A DNA stretch of 64,000 nucleotides, taken from assembly GCF_003751605.1 (NCBI RefSeq), contig NZ_RJVJ01000002.1, forward strand, positions 496,001 to 560,000, given 5' to 3'. The stretch comes from Kitasatospora cineracea (GTDB lineage Bacteria > Actinomycetota > Actinomycetes > Streptomycetales > Streptomycetaceae). This document shows, one piece after another, positions 16,159 to 25,818 of this stretch (positions are counted from its first letter, which is position 1; the number at the start of each line of letters is the position of its first letter). The position numbers and the translations under genes were made by a program. A model generated the notes under the pieces. The model saw only the letters and a program-made list of their open reading frames with translations. It made no database searches and was not told the origin of the DNA.

Positions 16159-16534
16159 ACGGGTCCTTAGTGGTCCTCGGGCGGGAAGGTCGTGGGACGC
16201 GGGTGGGCGCGGCCGGGCGCGCGCGGGCAGGGGCGGGTACCGGAGGGTTCGAGAGCCGCGAGCCTACTACTTCCTGACCATCCGTTCGTAGGGTGGAAGT
16301 GCATCGTGATCGGCTGTTGTCCGGATCGTCCTTTAATTTCCCCGCCGGGTCCTGGCATGGCCCCGACCTGCGGGCCTTCCTCCGGTGCGGGGTGTTGCCG
16401 GTCGGTGACTCTGGGCAGCGCCGCGCCGATCGGGTAGCTTCGCCGGTACCGCGGTCCGGCCGCCGGCCGGCCGTGCGGGCCGACCCGGCGGGCAGGGTCC
16501 GGACCGGCGGACCGGGGCGGGATCGGGGGGTACC
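16159..16534. other. Divergent intergenic region cvnA / acyl-CoA synthetase
   Basis: 376 bp with no plausible gene. It should contain the promoters for cvnA (leftward) and the synthetase (rightward). A TAGCTT at 16435-16440 could be a -10 for the synthetase, but I see no matching -35. The segment 16310-16345 is AT-richer than its surroundings. Confidence 0.4.
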
Positions 16535-18355
16535 GTGCGAGAGTTCAGCAGCCCCGCGGCGGGCGGCGCGCCGACCGGCGGCCTGGCCGACTCGGTGTTC
16601 GACCGGGCGGAGCGGGAGCCGGGGCTGGTGCTGATGTCCCGGCTGGTGGACGGCGTCTGGGAGCCGGTGACGGCGGCCCGGTTCCGCGACGAGGTGCTGG
16701 CGCTGGCCCGGGGCCTGCTGACCCGCGGGGTGCGCTACGGCGACCGGGTCGCGGTGATGTCGGCGACCCGCTGGGAGTGGACGCTGTTCGACTACGCGCT
16801 CTGGTCGGTCGGGGCGATCCCGGTGCCGGTGTACCCGACGGCCGCGCCGGACCAGGTGCGCTGGATCCTGGCGGAGACCTCGGCGGTGGCCTGCGTGGTG
16901 GAGGACGAGGACCAGGCGATGACGGTCGGCGCGGTGTGCGACGCGCTGCCGGAGCTGACCGGCATCTGGCAGCTGGACCGCGGCTGCGTGGCGCAGTTGG
17001 CGGCGGACGGCGCGGGCGTGCCGGACGCGCTGGTGCACCGTCAGCGGCTGGGGGTGTCGCCGGACTCGCTGGCCAGCGTCATCTACACCTCGGGCACCAC
17101 CGGCCGCCCCAAGGGCTGCCTGCTGACGCACGGCAACTTCGCGTCGGTGGCGGACGCCGTGCTGGCGGGCTGGGACGAGGTGATCCGGGACACCGGGGGC
17201 GAGCAGCCGGCCACCCTGCTGTTCCTGCCGCTGGCGCACGTGTTCGGGCGGCTGACCCAGGTGGCGGCGGTGCGCGGCGGGATCCGGATCGGCCACCACG
17301 CGAAGCTGGCCTCGGAGAGCCTGCTGCCGGCGCTGGCCGCCTTCCGGCCGACCTTCCTGCACGCGGTGCCGTACATCTTCGAGAAGATCCACCGCCGGGC
17401 CCGGGAGGCCGCCGAGGCGGCCGGGCGGCTGGAGCTGTTCGAGCAGGCCGAGCGGGTGGCGGTGGAGTGGGCGGCGGCCTGGGAGCGCCGGGCGCACCGC
17501 ACCGGCCCGGGCCCCTCCCCGGCGCTGCGGCTGCGGCACGCCGCGTACGAGCGGATGGTGTACCAGCGGGTGCGGGCGGTGCTGGGCGGCCGGGTGCGGG
17601 CGGTGATGACCGGCGGGTCGATGCTGGGCCGGGAGCTGGGGCTGTTCTTCGCGGGCGCGGGCATGACGGTGTACGAGGGCTACGGCCTGACCGAGTCGTC
17701 CGCGCCGGTGACCGCGAACCCGCCGCGGCGGCCGAAGTTCGGCACGGTGGGCCGTCCGCTGCCGGGGTCGACGGTGGCGATCGCCGAGGACGGCGAGGTG
17801 TGGGTGAAGGGGCCGGGCGTGTTCTCCGGGTACCTGAACCACCCGCGCTGCTCGGACGAGGCGCTGTGCCGGGGCTGGCTGGCCACCGGGGACCTGGGCG
17901 AGCTGGACGAGGACGGGTACCTGACGCTGACCGGCCGCAAGAAGGAGGTGATCGTCACCTCCAGCGGCAAGAACCTGGCGCCGGCGGTGCTGGAGGAGCG
18001 GGTGCGGGCGCACCCGCTGATCGCCCAGTGCCTGGTGGTGGGCGACAACCGGCCGTACCTGGCGGCGCTGATCACGCTGGACCCGGTGGCGCTGGCGCAC
18101 TGGCTGCGGGCCCGCGGGCGGCCGCCGCTGGAGGTGCGGCAGGCGCTCACCGATCCGGAGCTGCACCAGGAGGTGCAGCGGGCGGTGGGGGCGGCGAACA
18201 CCACGGTGTCGCGGGCCGAGTCGATCCGGGCGTTCCGGCTGCTGCCGCGCGAGTTCTCGCTGGAGGAGGGGCTGTTGACGCCCTCGCTGAAGATCCGCCG
18301 GACGGCGGTGGCGGAGCGCTACGCGGCGGACATCGAGGAGCTCTACGCCGGTTGA
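16535..18355 (+). CDS. Long-chain acyl-CoA synthetase (AMP-forming)
   Basis: 606 residues from GTG 16535 behind a G-run. It activates fatty acids to acyl-CoA through an acyl-adenylate. The AMP-binding motif YTSGTTGRPKGCLLTHGN begins at about residue 184, followed by GYGLTESSAPVTANPP and the adenylation signature GWLATGDLGELDEDGYLTLTGR with KKEVIVTSSGKNLAP. Length, the HVFGRL region and the TPSLKIRR end fit the FadD15-type long-chain synthetases of actinobacteria. It appears to be a single-gene unit; a DasR-like box follows before the next gene. Confidence 0.92.
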   Translation: MREFSSPAAGGAPTGGLADSVFDRAEREPGLVLMSRLVDGVWEPVTAARFRDEVLALARGLLTRGVRYGDRVAVMSATRWEWTLFDYALWSVGAIPVPVYPTAAPDQVRWILAETSAVACVVEDEDQAMTVGAVCDALPELTGIWQLDRGCVAQLAADGAGVPDALVHRQRLGVSPDSLASVIYTSGTTGRPKGCLLTHGNFASVADAVLAGWDEVIRDTGGEQPATLLFLPLAHVFGRLTQVAAVRGGIRIGHHAKLASESLLPALAAFRPTFLHAVPYIFEKIHRRAREAAEAAGRLELFEQAERVAVEWAAAWERRAHRTGPGPSPALRLRHAAYERMVYQRVRAVLGGRVRAVMTGGSMLGRELGLFFAGAGMTVYEGYGLTESSAPVTANPPRRPKFGTVGRPLPGSTVAIAEDGEVWVKGPGVFSGYLNHPRCSDEALCRGWLATGDLGELDEDGYLTLTGRKKEVIVTSSGKNLAPAVLEERVRAHPLIAQCLVVGDNRPYLAALITLDPVALAHWLRARGRPPLEVRQALTDPELHQEVQRAVGAANTTVSRAESIRAFRLLPREFSLEEGLLTPSLKIRRTAVAERYAADIEELYAG

Positions 18356-18398
18356 CCGATCTCGGCCGCCTCTTGAGCGGTACCGCTTGACCGCCGGG

Positions 18399-18414
18399 AT
18401 TGGTCCAGTCCATT
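18399..18414. promoter_or_regulatory. DasR-type (dre-like) operator candidate
   Basis: ATTGGTCCAGTCCATT resembles the DasR site core TGGTCTAGACCA, with 10 of 12 matches in TGGTCCAGTCCA (18401-18412). It lies about 90 nt upstream of the secreted polysaccharide deacetylase. DasR represses chitin and N-acetylglucosamine genes in streptomycetes, so the position makes biological sense. Confidence 0.5.
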
Positions 18415-18505
18415 GTGTGCACCGGCCTGGTGCGGCAGGGCCCCCACCGACCCCCGCCCCTCCGGGAGTCGATCCTCCGCCCGTCCCCCACACTGGAGTT
18501 GACCC

Positions 18506-19621
18506 GTGATCGGTTCCGCCCGCCGCCGTCTCGCGGCCCTCGCCGCCACCGCCGCGCTGGCCTCCCTCGCCACCGCGCCGGCCGCGCACGCGGACGCCCC
18601 GGCCCCCGCGCCGAACCTGGCCACCAACCCCGGCTTCGAGATCCCCACCCTGCCGCTGGCCGACTGGGGTTCGGTCCCCGGCTGGCACTGCGCGCCCGGC
18701 GAGGGCGCGGTCACCGCCGCCGCCCGCACCGGCGGCGCCGCGCTGGCGATCACCCCCGCCTCGGCCGACTCCACCGGCCGGTGCACCCAGACCCTCGCGG
18801 TGCGCCCGAACACCGCCTACACGTACCGCGCCTGGGTGCACGGCTCGTACGCCTTCCTGGGCGCGAGCGGCACCGGCCACGACGTGCCGCCCGCCTGGAC
18901 GGCGTCCACCGGCGACGGCTGGCAGCAGCTGTCCACCTCGTTCACCACCGGAGCGGCCACCACCTCGGTGCAGCTGTACGTGCACGGCTGGTACGGGCAG
19001 GGGCCGGTGGCGGTGGACGACGTCTCGGTGACCGGCGACAGCCCGGCGCCCGCGGCGTTCGCCGCCGACGTGCCGACCACCGACAGGGTGGTCTTCCTGA
19101 CCGTCGACGACGGCTGGTTCCGCACCCCGGAGGCGGCGCAGCTGATCGCCGACCGGAAGCTGCCGGTGACGGTCTTCCCGCTGCCGATGCCGGAGGGCTT
19201 CGAGCCGGACTACTTCAGCCGGGTCACCGCCGCCCCCGGCTCGGCGATCGAGGACCACAGCGTCTCGCACCGGGACCTGACCACCCTGTCGCCGGCCGAG
19301 CAGCAGGCCGAGATCTGCGACGCCCGGGACGCGGTCACCGCGCACTACGGCACCGTCCCGACCGTCTTCCGGCCGCCGTACTTCGCCGTGGACGCCGACG
19401 TCCTGCAGGCGGCCGCGAACTGCGGCATGACGCACGTGCTGACCGCGAGCGCCGACTTCACCTCGGGCGCCTCGACCATCGCCCACCCCGGCGGGCTGCA
19501 GCCCGGCGATGTGATCATCATGCACTTCACCGATACCCTGGCCGACGACCTGCGGCGCGCGCTGGACGCCGCCGAGCAGGCCGGCCTGCGGCCCGCGGCG
19601 CTCACCGACCACCTGCGCTGA
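18506..19621 (+). CDS. Secreted polysaccharide deacetylase with N-terminal carbohydrate-binding-like domain
   Basis: 371 residues from GTG 18506 behind GGAG. A signal peptide ends near AAHADAPAPA (residue about 32). The next about 160 residues form a jelly-roll module (NLATNPGFEIP, AYTYRAWVHGSY, AVDDVSVTGD) like CBM or CenC domains. The NodB deacetylase domain follows: VVFLTVDDGWF (metal Asp), IEDHSVSHRDLTTLS (HxxxH), TVFRPPYFAVD, and VIIMHFTDT with the late His. It likely removes acetyl groups from chitin, peptidoglycan or xylan-type polymers outside the cell. A strong terminator follows. Confidence 0.87.
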   Translation: MIGSARRRLAALAATAALASLATAPAAHADAPAPAPNLATNPGFEIPTLPLADWGSVPGWHCAPGEGAVTAAARTGGAALAITPASADSTGRCTQTLAVRPNTAYTYRAWVHGSYAFLGASGTGHDVPPAWTASTGDGWQQLSTSFTTGAATTSVQLYVHGWYGQGPVAVDDVSVTGDSPAPAAFAADVPTTDRVVFLTVDDGWFRTPEAAQLIADRKLPVTVFPLPMPEGFEPDYFSRVTAAPGSAIEDHSVSHRDLTTLSPAEQQAEICDARDAVTAHYGTVPTVFRPPYFAVDADVLQAAANCGMTHVLTASADFTSGASTIAHPGGLQPGDVIIMHFTDTLADDLRRALDAAEQAGLRPAALTDHLR

Positions 19622-19640
19622 GCCCGGGGGGACACAGACG

Positions 19641-19677
19641 CCGGTGGCCGGGCTCCTCGCACGAGCCCGGCCACCGG
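19641..19677. terminator. Bidirectional terminator
   Basis: 15-bp perfect arms 19641-19655 and 19663-19677 with a 7-nt loop, between the convergent deacetylase and esterase genes. Confidence 0.8.
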
Positions 19678-19722
19678 TCGTTCGTCCCCCACGGACGTCT
19701 TGCGGGCGCTACCCCCGGCAGG

Positions 19723-20520
19723 TCACGCCGCGGCGCTGAACGACGGCAGGTAGCCGCTCGCCTGGCCGCTCGCGTTCGGGTGGTAGCTGTCGCTGATCGG
19801 CAGCGTGGTGCTGTTCAGCCACTGGGTCGAGGAGCCGCAGATCTCGTGGCCCGCGAAGACCGTCCGGACGTCCTTGAAGGTGAACCCGGCGTTCGCCGCC
19901 TGCTTGGCGATGACCGTGTCCAGGGTGTCCGCCGCGCTGTTGATCGCGGTCCGCTTGGTGTCCGAGATCCCGAAGATGCAGCTGCCGGGCACCTGGTAGA
20001 GGTGCGGGTAGCCCAGCACCACGACCTTCGCGTTCGGCGCCTTCGACTTGATCTGCCCGTAGAGGTTGGAGAGCTTGCCCGGCAGGGTGGTGGTGGCGTA
20101 GCTCTTGGCGGTGTCCACCGCGCTCAGGCAGGAGCTCTCGCTGTTGAGCACGCAGGTCTGCATCGTCGAGGCGAAGCCCGCGTCGTTGCCGCCGATGGTG
20201 ATCGACACCAGCGTGGTCGAGGTGTTCAGCACGCCCAGCTGGTTGGCGATCACGTCGCCCGTGGTCGCGCCGGAACAGGCCACGAACGAGAACGAGGTGG
20301 GGGCGTGCGCGGCGTTCCACAGGTACGGGTACGCCTTGGTGCTGCGGCTGCAGCTGCCGCTCTCGCTGGTGTAGCTGCCGGAGCCGACACCGGCCGAGTA
20401 GGAGTCACCGAGTGCGGCGTAGCGCACCCCGGCGGCGTTCGCCTGGGTGGCGGCGGCGAGGGTGGTGATGGACAGGGCCGCCGCGGTGAGGGCGACGGAT
20501 ACGACACGGACGCGAGACAT
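19723..20520 (-). CDS. Secreted SGNH/GDSL-type esterase or lipase
   Basis: 265 residues. ATG 20520 is chosen because GGAGG sits 5 nt upstream, and a signal peptide follows directly (MSRVRVVSVALTAAALSITT to about NANAAG). SGNH blocks: I ALGDSYSAGVGSG (Ser), II around SGATTGDV, III TIGGNDAGF, V SDSYHPNASG (Asp and His). The six cysteines probably form the three disulfides of streptomycete secreted GDSL lipases. It is expected to hydrolyse esters outside the cell. It is a single gene, convergent with the deacetylase. Confidence 0.92.
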   Translation of the reverse strand: MSRVRVVSVALTAAALSITTLAAATQANAAGVRYAALGDSYSAGVGSGSYTSESGSCSRSTKAYPYLWNAAHAPTSFSFVACSGATTGDVIANQLGVLNTSTTLVSITIGGNDAGFASTMQTCVLNSESSCLSAVDTAKSYATTTLPGKLSNLYGQIKSKAPNAKVVVLGYPHLYQVPGSCIFGISDTKRTAINSAADTLDTVIAKQAANAGFTFKDVRTVFAGHEICGSSTQWLNSTTLPISDSYHPNASGQASGYLPSFSAAA

Positions 20521-20778
20521 CTGATCCTCCATGAGTGACGCAGGCCACACATTGGATACCAGCCAGTAGCCTCGGGGGGAAGCGGTCATGCCAAAGAAAT
20601 TGACGAACACTCATCGAACAGCTCCCGAACGGGTGCTACGCGCGCAGACCCATCCCTGACCTGGGCTGCAGAAATAACCCGGACGATCTGTCCGGTCACC
20701 GGAACCGGTCCGCGCCCGCCGCGAGCCCGCCCCGGCCCGACGCGAGCCCGTCGCCGCCCCGCGCGCCCTCCGCCGCCG

Positions 20779-21372
20779 TCAGCGCAACCGGCAGCCCGCG
20801 GACGGCAGTTCCTCGATCGTCTCGTCCGCCCGCACCGGCGCCCCCCACCACGCGGCCGCCGCCGCCACCGCCGCCCGCGCCTGCCGCAGCCCGGGCAGCC
20901 CCCAGCCGAGCAGCTCCACCGCCAGCCCCGGCGCCACCAGCAGCCGCCGGTAGTGCCGCCCCGAGGCCGGGTCCGGCGCCGAGGGCCCCACCCCGCGCAG
21001 CGCCGCCGCCATCCGCACCCGCGCGCACTCGTGCCCGCCGTTGGCCGACCCCACCCGGTCGTACAGGTACCCGAGGTAGACCGGCCCGTCGATCACCGCC
21101 TGCGCCTCCTCCGCCGCCTCCCGGGCCAGCGCCCGCCCCGGGTCCCCCGCGTCCTCCGGCTCCAGCGAGCCGCCCGGCAGGCTGACGATCCCGTCCCGCG
21201 GGTTCACCAGCGTCAGCACCCGCCCGTCCGGCGCGAACAGCCACCCCCAGGACTGCTTCACCGGCAGCCCCGCCGGCACCGCCTCCCCCGGCCGCCACGG
21301 CCACCCCGCGTTCGGCCGCCGCCGCACCCGCCCGAGCAGTGCGGAGATCTCCGGGCTGTACTCGATGCCCAT
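20779..21372 (-). CDS. Nudix hydrolase
   Basis: 197 residues from ATG 21372 behind GGAGGG. The Nudix box is GGSLEPEDAGDPGRALAREA then AEEAQAVI; the REAAEEA core is present, but the spacing before it is longer than the classic GX5E by a short insertion. It would hydrolyse a nucleoside diphosphate linked to another moiety; the substrate is unknown. The C-terminal Ala/Trp-rich part is not recognised. It is divergent from sbcD, with 196 bp between the starts. Confidence 0.82.
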   Translation of the reverse strand: MGIEYSPEISALLGRVRRRPNAGWPWRPGEAVPAGLPVKQSWGWLFAPDGRVLTLVNPRDGIVSLPGGSLEPEDAGDPGRALAREAAEEAQAVIDGPVYLGYLYDRVGSANGGHECARVRMAAALRGVGPSAPDPASGRHYRRLLVAPGLAVELLGWGLPGLRQARAAVAAAAAWWGAPVRADETIEELPSAGCRLR

Positions 21373-21568
21373 CCCACACCCTCCTCCGGCCGCCCGCGGC
21401 ACCATCCGATGATCTTCCCCGAACACCCGACCGATGAACAGTCCCGACCGCCACCCGGGTCACCGCCCGCCGCCGCACGCGTCCGGAGCGCTGTCCGCCA
21501 CCTGTGATACTCGTACCGGAGCACCGGCGAGACGAGGGGTGGCGGGACATGCTGCGGGGAGCGTCGGC

Positions 21569-22741
21569 GTGAGGCTGTTGCACACCTCGGACTGGCACCT
21601 GGGGCGGTCCTTCCACCGGGAGAACCTGCACGCGGCGCAGCGGGTCTTCCTCGACCACCTGGTGGCCACCGCGGCCGCCGAGCAGGTGGACGCGGTGCTG
21701 GTCGCGGGGGACGTCTACGACCGGGCGCTGCCCGGGCTGGAGGCGGTCGCGCTGTTCGACGAGGTGCTGTGGCGGCTGGCCGAACTGGGCGTGCCCACCG
21801 TCTTCGTCTCCGGCAACCACGACTCGGCCCGCCGCCTCGGCACGGCCTCCCGGCTGATCGACCGGGCCGGCATCCACCTGCGCACCGACCCGGACGCGCT
21901 GGCCGACCCGGTCCTGCTCGCCGACGCGCACGGGCCGGTCGCGGTGTACGGGCTGCCCTACCTGGAACCGGCCCTGGTGCGCGAACGGCTCGGGGTCGAG
22001 CGGGGCGGCCACGAGCAGGTGCTGGCCGCCGCGATGGACCGCGTCCGCGCCGACCTGGCCGGCCGCCCCGCCGGCACCCGCGCGGTGGTGCTCGCGCACG
22101 CCTTCGTCACCGGCGGCGCGGCCAGCGACAGCGAGCGGGACATCGCGGTCGGCGGCGTGCAGTCGGTGCCCGCCGAGGTGTTCGACGGCGTGCACTACGC
22201 GGCCCTCGGCCACCTGCACGGCTGCCAGACGCTGGCCCCGCACCTGCGCTACTCGGGCTCCCCGCTGGCGTACTCGTTCTCCGAGGCCCACCACGAGAAG
22301 TCGATGTGGCTGGTCGACCTGGACGCGGCGGGCGCCGTCGAGGCCCGCCGGATCCTCTGCCCGGTGCCGCGCCGGCTGGCCCGACTGGAGGGGCGGCTGG
22401 ACGACCTGCTGACCGACGAGCGGCACGAGTACGCCGTCGACCGCTGGGTGCAGGCCACCCTGACCGACCCGGTCCGCCCGGCCGACGCGATGGAGCGGCT
22501 GCGGGCCCGCTTCCCGCACACCCTGAACCTGCTGTTCGAACCGGAGGGCGGCGAGCGGGCCGCCGAGGCGTCCTACGCCCGGCGGGTGCGCGGACGCACC
22601 GACCAGGAGGTGGTGGAGGGCTTCGTCGCCCACGTCCGCCCCGGCCGGGAACTGGACGGCGACGAGCAGTCCTGGCTGCTGGAGGGCCTGGAGTCGGTGC
22701 GCCGCGCCGCGGCCGGCCGGGCCGAGGAGAACGCCCGATGA
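21569..22741 (+). CDS. sbcD: Exonuclease SbcCD subunit D
   Basis: 390 residues from GTG 21569 behind GGGGAG. It is the Mre11-like metallophosphoesterase subunit of the DNA double-strand-end nuclease. Phosphoesterase motifs: TSDWHLGRSFH, VAGDVYDRALP, VSGNHDSARR, VLAHAFVTGG, ALGHLHGCQ. The C-terminal capping region binds SbcC. It is 34 nt upstream of sbcC in the same operon. It cuts hairpins and blocked DNA ends. Confidence 0.95.
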   Translation: MRLLHTSDWHLGRSFHRENLHAAQRVFLDHLVATAAAEQVDAVLVAGDVYDRALPGLEAVALFDEVLWRLAELGVPTVFVSGNHDSARRLGTASRLIDRAGIHLRTDPDALADPVLLADAHGPVAVYGLPYLEPALVRERLGVERGGHEQVLAAAMDRVRADLAGRPAGTRAVVLAHAFVTGGAASDSERDIAVGGVQSVPAEVFDGVHYAALGHLHGCQTLAPHLRYSGSPLAYSFSEAHHEKSMWLVDLDAAGAVEARRILCPVPRRLARLEGRLDDLLTDERHEYAVDRWVQATLTDPVRPADAMERLRARFPHTLNLLFEPEGGERAAEASYARRVRGRTDQEVVEGFVAHVRPGRELDGDEQSWLLEGLESVRRAAAGRAEENAR

Positions 22742-22775
22742 CACCCCCTCACCCCGCCACCCGGGAGCGCACCCG

Positions 22776-25700
22776 ATGAGGCTGCACCGGCTCACCGTCA
22801 CCGCCTTCGGCCCGTTCGCGGGCACCGAGCGGATCGACTTCGACCTGCTCTCCGCCGCCGGCCTGTTCCTGCTGCGCGGGGCCACCGGCGCGGGCAAGAG
22901 CAGCGTGCTCGACGCGGTCTGCTACGCGCTGTACGGCGAACTCCCCGGCACCCGCCGCAGCAACGGGGTGCGCAGCGACCACGCCGCGCCCGGCGTGCGC
23001 ACCGAGGTGGTCCTGGAGGCCACCCTCGGCGGGCGGCGGCTCGAGGTCACCCGCAGCCCCGAGCAGTGGCGGCCGAAGAAGCGCGGCACCGGCCTGACCG
23101 CCGACAAGGCGCAGACCCTGCTGCGCGAGTGGGCCGCCGACACCGGGCAGGGCGAACCCGGCTGGGTCGCGGTCAGCAAGTCCCACCAGGAGGCCAGCGA
23201 GGAGCTCACCCGGCTGCTCGGCATGAGCCGGGACCAGTTCTGCCAGGTCGTGCTGCTCCCCCAGGGCGACTTCGCCCGCTTCCTGCGGTCCGACTCCAAG
23301 CAGCGCGCCGACCTGCTCGGCCGGCTCTTCGACACCGGCCGGTTCGAACAACTGGAGCGCTGGACCGCCGAGTTGCGGCTCCGGCACGAACGCGACGTGC
23401 ACGGCGGCCGGCAGCGGATGCACGCCCTGGCGGCCCGCGCCGAGGAGGCCGCCGGCCCGCCGGCCGCCGACGCCGCCGACCACCGCCCCGGCGAGGACAC
23501 CCCCGTCGCCGACGTGCTCGCCTGGGCCGCGATGCTGCGGGGCACCGCCGCCGAACGCGCCGAGGCCGCCGCCCTGCGGCTGGCCGCCGCCGAGACCGCC
23601 CGGACCGCCGCCCGCACCCGGCTCGAAGCCCAACACGCCCTGGCCGAACGGCAGTCCCGCTACCACCGGGCCCGGCAGGAACTGCTGCGCCTCACCGACC
23701 GGTCCGCCCGGTCGGCCCCGGCCCGGGCCCGGCTGACCTCCGCCCTCGCCGCCGAGGCCCCCGCCCTGCTGCGCGCCCCGCACCAGCAGGCCCGGGCCGC
23801 GCACGCCGCCGCCACCGACGCCGAGGGCGCCCGCCGAGCCGACCTCGCCGCCCGCGCGGCCGCCGCCGGCTGGACCGGCCCGCTCGACACCGCCGACGAC
23901 CTGCTCGCCGTCGAGGACGCGGCCCGCGCCGAGGCCGCCCGGCTGGAGGCCGCCCGCGCCGACGAGGCCCGGCACGGCGCCCTGCTCGCCGAACGGGCCC
24001 GGCTGGAGCGCCGCCGCGCCGACGCGGAGGACCTCGCCGACGAGGCCCGGCGCTGGCTGGACGCCTACGAGGACCGGCTCGCCCGGCTCCAGGAGGAACG
24101 CGACGCCGCCCGCGAGGCCCGCACCGAACTCGACCGGATCGACACCCGGCACGCCGAACTCTCCCGCCGCCGGGACGCCGCCGCCCGCCACCTGCGGCTG
24201 CTCGGCGAGCACACCGCCGCCCAGGACCTGGCCCGCACCCTGACCGGCGCCGCCCAGGACGCCCGGCAGCGCGCCCTCGACCTCCAGGAACGCCGACTCG
24301 CCGGCATGGCCGCCGAGTTGGCCGCCGCCCTGGCCCCCGGCGCCCCCTGCCGGGTCTGCGGCTCACCCGAGCACCCGGCCCCCGCCGAGCCCTCGGCCGA
24401 CCAGGTCACCGCCGAGGACGAACGCCGCGCCCGCGCCGCCCAGCACACCGCCGAGGCCGAACTCGCCGCCGCCACCGAACGGGCGGGCGCCCTCGCCGCG
24501 CAGGCCGCCGCCGCCGAAGCCGCCGCCGACGGCCGCACCCCCGACGAACTCGCCGCCGAAGCCGAGGAACTGGCCCACCGGCGGCGCACGGTGCTGCACA
24601 CCGCGGAACGCTGGCTGCCCCTCGGCCAACAGCTCGACCAGCTCGAACACGACGGCGCCACCCGCCGCGAACAGCGCCGCCAGGCCGGCGAGCTGACCGC
24701 CCAGCTGACCGGCCAACTGACCGCCCTGACCACCGAACTCGCCACCCTGGAGGGCCGGATCGCCGCCGCCCGCGGCGACGCCCCCAGCGTCGCCGCCCGC
24801 GCCGCCGCCGTCACCGCGCTGGCCGGCGCCGCCACCGCCGCCCTGAACGCCGCCCGGGCCACCGCGCACGCCGCCGACCGCCGCACCGAGACCGCCGACG
24901 CACTGCGCCGCGCCGCCCTCGCCGCCGGCTTCGCCGGCCTGCCCGAACTCGACGCGGCCGTCCTGCCCCCCCACGAACTCGACGCCCTGAAACGACAGTT
25001 CAAGCAGCTCGACGCCGACCTCGAACTCGCCGCCGCCCAACTCGCCGACCCCGCCCTGCGGGCCGCCGCCGAACTCCCGCCCGCCGCCGCCGAATCCGCC
25101 CGCACGGCCGCCGCCCGCGCCGACGAACACCTCGCCCGCGCCCGCTCCGCCCACGACCAGGCCCGCCACCGGGTCGCCGACCTGGCCCGGATCGGCACCG
25201 CCCTGACCGCCCTGGCCACCGAACTCGCCCCAGTCCTGGACGCCCACGCCCGGATCAGCCGCCTCTCCGCCCTGCTCGCCGGCGCCCCCGCCGAGAACGC
25301 CCTGCGGATGCGCCTGGAGTCCTACGTGCTGGCCGCCCGCCTCGAACAGGTCGCCGCCGCCGCCAGCCGCCGCCTGCTCAAGATGTCCGGCGGCCGCTAC
25401 ACCCTGGTCCACAGCGACGGCCTGGTCTCCGGCAACCGCCGCTCCGGCCTCTCCCTCCACGTCGTCGACGCCTGGACCGGCCGCGAACGCGACACCGCCA
25501 CCCTCTCCGGCGGCGAGTCCTTCTTCGCCTCCCTCGCCCTCGCCCTCGGCCTCGCCGACGTCGTCACCGACGAGGCCGGCGGCATGCCCCTGGACACCCT
25601 CTTCATCGACGAGGGCTTCGGCACCCTCGACGAGAACGCCCTCGAAGAGGTCATGGACGTCCTCGACTCCCTCCGCGAACGCGACCGCGCCGTCGGCATC

Positions 25701-25805
25701 GTCAGCCACGTCCCCGACCTCCGCACCCGCATCCCCGCCCAACTCCTGGTCCGCAAACACCGCACCGGCTCCACCACCCACCACACCACCCGCGAAGACA
25801 CCTGA
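22776..25805 (+). CDS. sbcC: Exonuclease SbcCD subunit C (Rad50-like ATPase)
   Basis: 1009 residues. Walker A RGATGAGKSSVLDAVCYALYG lies at about 34-54. Two long Ala/Glu/Arg coiled coils flank a zinc hook CRVCG (Cys525 and Cys528). The C-terminal half has signature ATLSGGESFFASLALALGLAD and Walker B DTLFIDEGFGTLDENALEEV, with the SHVPDLRTRIP His switch. ATP binding closes the SbcC dimer around DNA ends for SbcD. Composition is extremely Ala-rich, as in other streptomycete SbcC. It ends 13 nt before a convergent gene with no obvious terminator. Confidence 0.95.
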   Translation: MRLHRLTVTAFGPFAGTERIDFDLLSAAGLFLLRGATGAGKSSVLDAVCYALYGELPGTRRSNGVRSDHAAPGVRTEVVLEATLGGRRLEVTRSPEQWRPKKRGTGLTADKAQTLLREWAADTGQGEPGWVAVSKSHQEASEELTRLLGMSRDQFCQVVLLPQGDFARFLRSDSKQRADLLGRLFDTGRFEQLERWTAELRLRHERDVHGGRQRMHALAARAEEAAGPPAADAADHRPGEDTPVADVLAWAAMLRGTAAERAEAAALRLAAAETARTAARTRLEAQHALAERQSRYHRARQELLRLTDRSARSAPARARLTSALAAEAPALLRAPHQQARAAHAAATDAEGARRADLAARAAAAGWTGPLDTADDLLAVEDAARAEAARLEAARADEARHGALLAERARLERRRADAEDLADEARRWLDAYEDRLARLQEERDAAREARTELDRIDTRHAELSRRRDAAARHLRLLGEHTAAQDLARTLTGAAQDARQRALDLQERRLAGMAAELAAALAPGAPCRVCGSPEHPAPAEPSADQVTAEDERRARAAQHTAEAELAAATERAGALAAQAAAAEAAADGRTPDELAAEAEELAHRRRTVLHTAERWLPLGQQLDQLEHDGATRREQRRQAGELTAQLTGQLTALTTELATLEGRIAAARGDAPSVAARAAAVTALAGAATAALNAARATAHAADRRTETADALRRAALAAGFAGLPELDAAVLPPHELDALKRQFKQLDADLELAAAQLADPALRAAAELPPAAAESARTAAARADEHLARARSAHDQARHRVADLARIGTALTALATELAPVLDAHARISRLSALLAGAPAENALRMRLESYVLAARLEQVAAAASRRLLKMSGGRYTLVHSDGLVSGNRRSGLSLHVVDAWTGRERDTATLSGGESFFASLALALGLADVVTDEAGGMPLDTLFIDEGFGTLDENALEEVMDVLDSLRERDRAVGIVSHVPDLRTRIPAQLLVRKHRTGSTTHHTTREDT

Positions 25806-25818
25806 CCGGCTCGCGGGT

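Noticed and set aside
13082..19612. A 2176-codon open frame on the minus strand spanning the conservon, synthetase and deacetylase
   Set aside because: Low-complexity Arg/Ala/Pro/Gly translation typical of shadow frames at very high GC; only its last part is the real cvnB.
20670..20700. Short repeat CCGGAC-GATCT-GTCCGG downstream of the Nudix gene
   Set aside because: Only 6 bp of stem and 85 nt from the stop; too weak to list as a terminator.
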